Origin: Flavobacteriaceae bacterium
Lineage (GTDB): Bacteria > Bacteroidota > Bacteroidia > Flavobacteriales > Flavobacteriaceae
Assembly: GCA_018646605.1 (NCBI GenBank)
Contig: JABGUL010000032.1
Location: 1-38,774 of the forward strand
DNA length: 38,774 nt
Direction of reading: 5' to 3'
Shown: piece by piece, positions 33,338 through 38,774 of the stretch
How positions within the stretch are numbered: position 1 is the first letter of the stretch
Layout: each line of letters opens with the position of its first letter
The notes under the pieces: generated by a model
Seen by the model: only the letters and a program-made list of their open reading frames with translations
The model's database searches: none
What the model was told of the DNA's origin: nothing
Translations under genes and position numbers: made by a program

Positions 33338-33631
33338 TTACAAAGCCATTACACCTTCAAGTGTACTTGACTTTTTATAAATATTGATGACCTCTGTGGG
33401 GGAATTTACGTTTATTTTGATGGTCAAACTAGTAAACGTTTTTTTTGAAGATAATTTTTCTGAAAAATTAGCTTTTGTTGAATCAAAAAGTGCCTTTAAC
33501 GCATTTAAATTTGGTGACTCTGATTTCACTACAAATTTAAACATATAAATTCCAGGCCATGATTGCGATTCAGCTAGGTGTTCGCTAAATCTTAAATAAA
33601 ATTCTTCTGACTTAGTATCGTTTTGCGACAA
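33338..33631 (-). CDS. DUF493 (YbeD-like) family protein
   Basis: 97 residues. The ferredoxin-like ACT-type fold of DUF493 is suggested by SWPGIYMFKFVVKSE and KKTFTSLTIKINVNSPTEVINIYKK. E. coli YbeD sits beside lipoate genes, but here its neighbours are DUF4290/murA and a divergent ATPase, so the role is unknown. It begins 54 bases from the divergent ATPase start. Small and soluble. Confidence 0.84.
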   Translation of the reverse strand: MSQNDTKSEEFYLRFSEHLAESQSWPGIYMFKFVVKSESPNLNALKALFDSTKANFSEKLSSKKTFTSLTIKINVNSPTEVINIYKKSSTLEGVMAL

Positions 33632-33637
33632 GGCGAT

Positions 33638-33645
33638 TACTTTTG
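33638..33645 (+). promoter_or_regulatory. Putative -7 element for the AAA ATPase/recQ/fmt genes
   Basis: TACTTTTG matches TAnnTTTG and lies 40 bases before the ATG at 33686. No -33 TTG at normal spacing. It supports the shorter start of the ATPase. Confidence 0.42.
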
Positions 33646-33685
33646 TGTAAAGATACTTGTTTTAAAGTTGTTAAAAAATGCTTTT

Positions 33686-34240
33686 ATGCGGAACATAAAA
33701 ATAGTCATTAGCGGAAGTCCGGGAGCAGGTAAAACAAGTGTTATTGAAGTGCTTAGTGCTAATGGATATAATGTTTTTGAAGAGTTCTCTCGAACGATTA
33801 TAGAAGAAGGAAAGGCGAAAGGGAAAGCCAATTTTTTCCTTTCAGATCCACATGAATTCAGTGAGCGTCTTTTTTTAGGTCGAAAAGAGCAGTTTGAAAC
33901 AGCAAATACATTAAAAGTAGAACCCACAAAACCGTATGTATTTTTCGATCGTGGTATACATGACACCTATGCATATCTAAATGCATTAGGGGAAGCTAGC
34001 ACATATTGGGAAGAGTTGGTGGGAGCGTTTAAGTATGATCTTGTTTTTTTATTAGAACCCTGGGAGTCAATTTATAAATCGGATGCCCAAAGAATGGAAA
34101 CTTTTGATGAAGCGCAATTGTATTTTTCGTTTATTAAAAAAATTTATTTTCAAGATCATCCTGTAGTTTTTGTTCCTAACGTTAGTATTGAAGAACGTGT
34201 CTCTTTTATTTTGGAATATTTAAATGATTGGAATGGATAA
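33686..34240 (+). CDS. AAA_28-type P-loop ATPase (kinase-like)
   Basis: About 184 residues. The P-loop is GSPGAGKT at residues 10-17, preceded by a strand (IKIVIS), with FFDRGIHDTYAYL as a Walker-B/lid-like segment. It resembles the AAA_28/NadR-like group, which includes nucleoside or nicotinamide-riboside kinases, but the substrate is not readable. The start is ATG 33686, giving the P-loop at the usual place; an in-frame ATG at 33623 would sit before the -7 box and inside the divergent gene. Its end overlaps recQ slightly. Confidence 0.8.
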   Translation: MRNIKIVISGSPGAGKTSVIEVLSANGYNVFEEFSRTIIEEGKAKGKANFFLSDPHEFSERLFLGRKEQFETANTLKVEPTKPYVFFDRGIHDTYAYLNALGEASTYWEELVGAFKYDLVFLLEPWESIYKSDAQRMETFDEAQLYFSFIKKIYFQDHPVVFVPNVSIEERVSFILEYLNDWNG

Positions 34241-36125
34241 GAAGGAACTCCTAAAAAGATACTGGGGTTACTCAACTTTTAAGCCCTTGCAAGATGAAAT
34301 TATAACCTCTGTACTGGAAGGAAATGACACCCTAGCTTTATTGCCAACAGGTGGAGGAAAATCTTTATGTTATCAACTGCCCGCACTCCTTAAGGAAGGC
34401 ACAGTTCTAGTAGTATCTCCTTTGATTGCTTTGATGGAAGATCAGGTGAAAAGTTTAGAAAATAAAGGGATCAAGGCAATGTATTTTGAATCTCATTCAA
34501 ACAGTTTGCCTCTTTCACAACAATTAGACAATTGTATTTATGGTAATTATAAGGTGGTTTACACTTCCCCAGAAAGACTTACAAACGAACTATTTCTTGA
34601 GCAGATTTCCAGAGCACCTTTGTCACTTATAGCGGTAGATGAGGCGCATTGTATTTCTGAATGGGGGCATGACTTTAGACCTGCCTATCGAAAAATAAGT
34701 AAAATAAGAACTGTATTTCCTGATCTTCCCATTTTAGCCCTTACCGCATCTGCAACCCCCAAGGTTATAATTGATATTCAAAGTCAATTAGCGTTTCATG
34801 CTCCTCATGTATTTCAACAATCTTTTGAGCGCCCTAATTTGGCATATAAAATTTGGAAAACAGAAGATAAATATAATACAGCTGCTCAGATTTTGAAATA
34901 CCATAAGGGGAGTAGTATAACTTATTGTAATACCCGGAAACAATCTGAACAACTTTCTCGTTTTTTTTCAGAATCAGGCATTTCTTCTGACTTTTTTCAT
35001 GGAGGTCTGTCTGCTGAAGATAAAAAATTAAAGCTTCAACATTGGCAACAAGGTTTAACACCACACATGACTGCAACCACTGCATTTGGAATGGGGATTG
35101 ATAAAGCAGATGTGAGAACTATTATTCACATGCAGCTTCCGGAAAGTCTTGAAAATTACTGTCAAGAAACAGGTAGGGCAGGAAGAGACGGTAAAAAGGC
35201 GAAAGCTTTTTTATTATTGCATGACGGTGATTCCGAAGAACTAAAAAATCAATTTTTAAATTATCTCCCTACCGACAAGGAACTTACCTCTACTTACAAA
35301 GACGTGTGCAATTTTTTTCAAATCGCTTATGGAGAAGGGGCAGACGAATTATTTATCATGGATTTTGATCGTTTTTGTTCGCGATACCAGCGAAATAGGC
35401 GTAAGACCTTTCATTGTTTGGAACAATTTGATCGTGAGGGAATTATCTCTTTTAAAACGATTCAAGAAAAGTATATTCAAATTAAATCTAAGTGTTCGAC
35501 TAACCAAGCGACTGATTTTATTAGTCAACAAGTCACTTCGGCTCAGGTATTGGAACTGTTGATGCGACAATATCCCTACTTTTTTACAGAAAGTGTTCTG
35601 GTAGAACCCGCTAGAATATGTACTCCCCTAAAACTTTCAAAAAGTAGATTTTCAGCTATACTGGAGCAGCTTCAACAAGATGGTTTTATTGAGTATTCAA
35701 TTCCTAGTGCTCATTTTTATATTGTACCTCAAACACCAAGAGAGGATCAATACACAATTAAACCGGTATTAGAGAATGCGAAAATCCTTTATAATCAAAA
35801 GAAATTGAAGGTAGAGGCAATGATCTCTTTTGCGTTTAATAATGATTCGTGCAGGCGTAACCAAATTTTGAACTATTTTGGAATGAACCCTTCAGAAAAT
35901 TGTCATCAATGTTCTTCTTTATCCTGTGTTCAGGAATTTGAGGTTGAACCTGATTTTAAAAATAAATTAATTGATTTGTTGAAAGTGCAACCACACACTA
36001 TTCAAGAACTTAAGCAAAAGTTGTATTTTGAACCTTTGGCGTTGAAAAATGTTTTGGAAACACTTTTGAGCCAACAACAAATTAAACAAGTAGAAATGCA
36101 AAAATACTATTGGAACCATGAGTAA
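34233..36125 (+). CDS. recQ: RecQ family ATP-dependent DNA helicase
   Basis: About 630 residues. Helicase motifs run LPTGGGKSLCYQLP (Walker A), VDEAHCISEWGHDFRP (motif II, DEAH), LTASATP (III) and QETGRAGRDG (VI). The RecQ zinc-binding region shows CRRNQILNYFG and CHQC/SSLSC, then a winged-helix region. No HRDC domain is evident, so it is a short RecQ of the type seen in Bacteroidota. It unwinds DNA 3'-5' in repair and replication restart. ATG 34224 is an alternative start three codons upstream; 34233 gives the typical MDKKELL start. It overlaps the ATPase and fmt. Confidence 0.93.
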   Translation: MDKKELLKRYWGYSTFKPLQDEIITSVLEGNDTLALLPTGGGKSLCYQLPALLKEGTVLVVSPLIALMEDQVKSLENKGIKAMYFESHSNSLPLSQQLDNCIYGNYKVVYTSPERLTNELFLEQISRAPLSLIAVDEAHCISEWGHDFRPAYRKISKIRTVFPDLPILALTASATPKVIIDIQSQLAFHAPHVFQQSFERPNLAYKIWKTEDKYNTAAQILKYHKGSSITYCNTRKQSEQLSRFFSESGISSDFFHGGLSAEDKKLKLQHWQQGLTPHMTATTAFGMGIDKADVRTIIHMQLPESLENYCQETGRAGRDGKKAKAFLLLHDGDSEELKNQFLNYLPTDKELTSTYKDVCNFFQIAYGEGADELFIMDFDRFCSRYQRNRRKTFHCLEQFDREGIISFKTIQEKYIQIKSKCSTNQATDFISQQVTSAQVLELLMRQYPYFFTESVLVEPARICTPLKLSKSRFSAILEQLQQDGFIEYSIPSAHFYIVPQTPREDQYTIKPVLENAKILYNQKKLKVEAMISFAFNNDSCRRNQILNYFGMNPSENCHQCSSLSCVQEFEVEPDFKNKLIDLLKVQPHTIQELKQKLYFEPLALKNVLETLLSQQQIKQVEMQKYYWNHE

Positions 36126-37080
36126 AAAAAGAACATTACCTAAGATCATATTTTTTGGTACCCCGGAGTTTGCTCAGTTTTGTTTAGAAAAATTAGTGGC
36201 TGAAGGTTTTCCTATCCTTGCAGTTGTTACTGCTCCAGATCGAAAATCTGGACGTGGTAAGAAAATAAATGCTTCTGCAGTAAAGATTTATAGTGAAGCG
36301 CAACAGTTGCCCATTTTACAACCTGAGAATCTAAAGGATCCTTCTTTTTCAGAACACTTAAAAAAACTCTCTCCAGACATTCAAGTGGTGGTTGCTTTTA
36401 GAATGCTACCTAAGTTAGTTTGGCAAGTTCCTTCTGTAGGAACGATTAATTTACACGCGTCATTACTTCCAAATTATAGGGGTGCAGCTCCAATTAACTG
36501 GGTATTGATTAATGGTGAATCAAAAACGGGCGTAACCACGTTTCTAATTAATGAGCAAATCGATACGGGATCTATATTACTTCAAAAAGAAATTGAGATT
36601 GAAACGGAGGATACTTTAGGAGTCTTGCACAACAAGTTGTTGAGTATAGGAGCTCCTTTGATAATAGAAACCTTAATTGGATTAACCGAAAAGAGTTTGT
36701 TGCCTCAGGCGCAACAAATCACTGGAAACGAAAATGAAGCTCCAAAGTTAACTTCTGAGAATACATGCTTGAATTGGAACGATTCATTAGTCAATCTGGT
36801 TAATAAAATAAGAGGATTAAGTCCTTACCCAGGAGCTTGGTCCTTTTATAGTAATAAAGGAGAAGAGGGAAGAATTAAAATTTTCATGGCTTCAGCTTTG
36901 CATGAAAGCCACTCAGACTCATTAGGAACTATCTTGATAAAAGAAAATAAAATCTTGATTGCAACCAAGGAAGGGTACCTAAATTGTATCGAAGTTCAAC
37001 TCCCCAATAAGAAACGCATGTCCGCAGCTGCCCTGTTAAATGGCTATTCCTTTGATCAAAATGCGAGGGTTTTAGCCTAA
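36118..37080 (+). CDS. fmt: Methionyl-tRNA formyltransferase
   Basis: 320 residues at the normal family length. The N-terminal formyltransferase domain has FFGTPEFAQF and the signature HASLLPNYRGAAPINW near 118-133; a C-terminal OB-like domain follows from ~205. It formylates initiator Met-tRNA with 10-formyl-THF. Its first eight bases overlap recQ, so translation is likely coupled. No def gene is adjacent in the window. Confidence 0.96.
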   Translation: MSKKRTLPKIIFFGTPEFAQFCLEKLVAEGFPILAVVTAPDRKSGRGKKINASAVKIYSEAQQLPILQPENLKDPSFSEHLKKLSPDIQVVVAFRMLPKLVWQVPSVGTINLHASLLPNYRGAAPINWVLINGESKTGVTTFLINEQIDTGSILLQKEIEIETEDTLGVLHNKLLSIGAPLIIETLIGLTEKSLLPQAQQITGNENEAPKLTSENTCLNWNDSLVNLVNKIRGLSPYPGAWSFYSNKGEEGRIKIFMASALHESHSDSLGTILIKENKILIATKEGYLNCIEVQLPNKKRMSAAALLNGYSFDQNARVLA

Positions 37081-37092
37081 ATATGGCTGCCA

Positions 37093-37124
37093 TTATCAAC
37101 AAAACCCCTTACTTATCAACAAAA
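37093..37124 (+). repeat. Two TTATCAACAAAA direct repeats upstream of the HU gene
   Basis: TTATCAACAAAA occurs at 37093-37104 and 37113-37124, exactly 20 bases apart, about two helical turns. TTATCAACA is one base from a DnaA box (TTATCCACA). The repeats sit 25-55 bases upstream of the HU promoter, so they may be activator or DnaA sites. Confidence 0.5.
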
Positions 37125-37147
37125 TCGTATATTTTTTTCAGATTTTG

Positions 37148-37177
37148 TTTGCTCCTACCAAAATCCATATAAATTTG
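37148..37177 (+). promoter_or_regulatory. Promoter of the HU-family gene
   Basis: TTTG (37148-37151), an 18-base spacer, then TAAATTTG (37170-37177) match the Bacteroidota -33/-7 promoter. Transcription would begin near 37184, leaving a leader of about 20 bases before the ATG at 37205. It is the best promoter match in the window. Confidence 0.65.
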
Positions 37178-37204
37178 TTTAATAACCTTATAAAATAAAA
37201 CATT

Positions 37205-37477
37205 ATGAACAAAACAGAATTAATAGACGCAATGGCAGCCGACGCTGGCATTTCAAAAGCAGCAGCAAAAAAAGCATTAGAATCTTTTTTAGGCAGCGTA
37301 GGTGGAACTCTTAAAAAAGGAGGACGTGTTTCTCTAGTTGGATTCGGATCTTGGTCAGTATCTAAAAGAGCTGCTCGTGACGGAAGAAACCCTCAAACAG
37401 GAGCTACTATCAAAATTGCAGCTAAAAACGTTGTGAAGTTTAAAGCAGGTGCTGAATTATCTGGTTCAGTAAACTAA
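37205..37477 (+). CDS. hup: HU family DNA-binding protein
   Basis: 90 residues, classic HU. The N-terminal helices MNKTELIDAMAADAGISK and the DNA-contacting arm GRNPQTGATIKIAAK with RAARDGRNP are present. It bends and packages the nucleoid. Strong promoter upstream and terminator downstream make it a single-gene, probably highly expressed unit, with codon use leaning to frequent codons (GCA, AAA, GGA). It could be HU or an IHF-like relative, but the length and homodimer-like sequence favour HU. Confidence 0.93.
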   Translation: MNKTELIDAMAADAGISKAAAKKALESFLGSVGGTLKKGGRVSLVGFGSWSVSKRAARDGRNPQTGATIKIAAKNVVKFKAGAELSGSVN

Positions 37478-37498
37478 ATCATCACATTTGATTTATAT

Positions 37499-37524
37499 AA
37501 AAGCTCCCTTGTGGAGCTTTTTTT
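37499..37524 (+). terminator. Terminator of the HU-family gene
   Basis: AAAAGCTCC (37499-37507), loop CTTGT, GGAGCTTTT (37513-37521) and further T residues form a good intrinsic terminator 21 bases after the HU stop. It also rules out a start for the next gene upstream of it. Confidence 0.9.
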
Positions 37525-37538
37525 ATACCTTAGAATTA

Positions 37539-38084
37539 ATGAATGTAGGAAAATTTCTTATTGCAACCCCCTCTATAATTGGAGATGCTAATTTCCAAAG
37601 GTCTGTTGTGCTTCTGGTAGATCAAAAAGAATCTGGAACGGTTGGATTTATTCTCAATAAAAAATTAGACTATACTTTGGACGAAGTCATGGATGGAATA
37701 GCTATAAAAGTTCCTGTCTATTTTGGAGGCCCTGTAGAACAGGATAGTCTTTTTTTTATTCACCGTGCTGCTGATTTGATTCCAAATAGCATACCTATCA
37801 ACAAAGATTTTTATTGGAGCGGTGATTATAAGACAGTCATCGAGTTAATTAATTGTAAGAAACTTGAAGAAGATCAGATTCGTTTCTTTTTAGGATATAC
37901 AGGATGGGGAGAGAAGCAGCTGGAAGAAGAAATCGAAAGTGAATCTTGGATACTGGGAGATGCCTCATTAGAATCTAAATGGATTAAAAACCCTTCCTCA
38001 GACTTGTGGAGGGATCAAATGAACGCCTTAGGGGGTAAATACTTAATCTGGTCTAACGCTCCAGAAAATCCCAGTTGGAATTAA
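37539..38084 (+). CDS. YqgE/AlgH family protein
   Basis: 181 residues from the ATG at 37539, typical for the family. Family segments are GKFLIATPSIIGDANFQRSV, VGFILNKKL, PVYFGGPVEQDSLFFIH, and FLGYTGWGEKQLEEEIE. AlgH was first linked to alginate control in Pseudomonas, but its molecular role is unknown. An in-frame start at 37488 is rejected, because the HU terminator would then lie inside the coding region. Its stop overlaps the convergent aminotransferase by four bases. Confidence 0.9.
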   Translation: MNVGKFLIATPSIIGDANFQRSVVLLVDQKESGTVGFILNKKLDYTLDEVMDGIAIKVPVYFGGPVEQDSLFFIHRAADLIPNSIPINKDFYWSGDYKTVIELINCKKLEEDQIRFFLGYTGWGEKQLEEEIESESWILGDASLESKWIKNPSSDLWRDQMNALGGKYLIWSNAPENPSWN

Positions 38085-38774
38085 TCTAACTTTTCTAAGA
38101 AAATTTTAAAAACAGAGCTCACATTTTCTTGGGTGTATGCCGTTTTTCGATAATGGGTAACATTCTGAGCTCCTTTTTCAATTGAGAGAAGAATAAGTCC
38201 ATCTGATTTTTGAAGTTCAAAAGGATTGATGGCTTTTTCAATCAAAGTAAATTTGTTGTTTTCTTTTCCAACCCACTGATTGAAAGCAGTTCTGATTGCA
38301 AAATCTTGACATCCAGAATCTAAATTAGGAGTTAATATTTCAGCACCTTGAATTAGGTATAGTGTTCCTGAAGTAGCTTCTACAAGATTTTTTTGATCAT
38401 TGAGCATTACACAATCTTCCAAACCATTTTCAAATGCATAGGCATCAGCAATTATTCGTAAGGACTCATTGGTTTTTGATAAATTAGAGAAAAAGCCGCT
38501 AGCGATCCATTCTTCTTTATACAAATCTATAGCAAAGGTAGTTTCAGGATTTTTAAAAAAAGAAGTAGCCTCTTCCACCATAATGATAAAAAAGACACTT
38601 TTGTCACTTTTTATAAATTTAAAATGGATCAAATGTTCCTCAAACGAAGAGTTGATTTGTTCAATTGTTTTTTGAATTTCGTTTTTCAAATATTCCATGG
38701 TAAATTCCATTGGAATCCTAAAGCGATGTCTTCTAAGGGCAGCAATAATTCTGAAATAATGGGTTTCCCAGAGC
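38081..38774 (-). CDS. Class IV aminotransferase, 5' end beyond the window
   Basis: About 230 residues are visible; the frame stays open to the window edge. Translation past the apparent ATG at 38710 gives LWETHYFRIIAALRRHRF, a family-like segment, so that ATG is not the start and the gene is incomplete only because the window ends. Family signs are FFSNLSKTNE with the likely PLP lysine, ENGLEDCVMLN, and EATSGTLYLI. This group covers branched-chain aminotransferase, 4-amino-4-deoxychorismate lyase (PabC) and relatives. PabC-like is most likely, but this is not settled. Confidence 0.85.
   Translation of the reverse strand, partial: LWETHYFRIIAALRRHRFRIPMEFTMEYLKNEIQKTIEQINSSFEEHLIHFKFIKSDKSVFFIIMVEEATSFFKNPETTFAIDLYKEEWIASGFFSNLSKTNESLRIIADAYAFENGLEDCVMLNDQKNLVEATSGTLYLIQGAEILTPNLDSGCQDFAIRTAFNQWVGKENNKFTLIEKAINPFELQKSDGLILLSIEKGAQNVTHYRKTAYTQENVSSVFKIFLEKLD

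Noticed and set aside
33623-33685. Upstream start for the AAA ATPase
   Set aside because: It overlaps the divergent DUF493 start and precedes the likely promoter; the P-loop is at the normal distance from ATG 33686.
37093-37124. Replication origin based on two DnaA-like boxes
   Set aside because: Only two imperfect boxes, no dnaA or dnaN neighbour and no clear unwinding element; a regulatory repeat is more likely.
37488-37538. Upstream start for the YqgE protein
   Set aside because: This segment is the HU terminator hairpin and lies before any family-like sequence.
38081-38774. Apparent N-terminal truncation or pseudogene of the class IV aminotransferase with a start at 38710
   Set aside because: The same frame stays open and reads as family-like protein up to the window edge, so the gene is only cut by the window.

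Overview
The window looks like chromosomal DNA of a marine-type member of the Flavobacteriaceae (Bacteroidota). The base composition is AT-rich. Gene starts lack strong Shine-Dalgarno sequences, and several are preceded by TAnnTTTG, the -7 element of Bacteroidota promoters. Many proteins belong to families known mainly from this phylum: DUF6048, DUF6452, DUF4290, DUF2911, Fe-S photolyase and TIGR03643. No phage, transposon, CRISPR array or integrase was seen. I read this as a core-genome region with one notable accessory-like operon. Assignments were made by eye from motifs; no database search was possible.

Layout. 1-700: 3' end of a 5S rRNA gene (end of an rRNA operon), its terminator, and about 580 bases with no gene except one hairpin. 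700-5230: ZIP metal transporter, THUMP-type RNA methyltransferase, and the rlmD-DUF6452-DUF6048 cluster. 5360-9510: ornithine aminotransferase, cysteine desulfurase and a secreted M23 peptidase. 9650-12030: ZapB-like coiled coil, zapA, a probable 6S RNA and RNase Y. 12038-19260 (minus strand): a possible six-gene operon running glycosylasparaginase, GMC oxidoreductase, gluconate dehydrogenase subunit 3-like protein, glpK, glpD, glpF. 19364-22660: CutC, a TauE/SafE-type permease, an EamA transporter and a DUF2911 protein.

22814-29997 is the most interesting part: eight genes, nearly all joined by 4-base ATGA stop/start overlaps, that carry four different members of the photolyase/cryptochrome superfamily (class I CPD photolyase, Cry-DASH, Fe-S (6-4)-type photolyase, and a fourth divergent member lacking canonical catalytic residues). 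They are joined to an SRPBCC protein, an SDR-fold protein without the catalytic tyrosine, a 44-residue four-cysteine protein (DUF2256) and a small basic HTH-like protein (TIGR03643). Two facing TGTTTAAC boxes lie just upstream of the operon's -7 element. Together this suggests a regulated UV/blue-light repair and signalling module with several uncharacterised accessory proteins.

30024-38774: DUF1801 protein, carboxypeptidase-regulatory-like protein, murA (with Asp in place of the fosfomycin-reactive Cys) and DUF4290, DUF493, an AAA ATPase, recQ, fmt, an HU-family protein, a YqgE/AlgH protein, and a class IV aminotransferase that runs off the window end.
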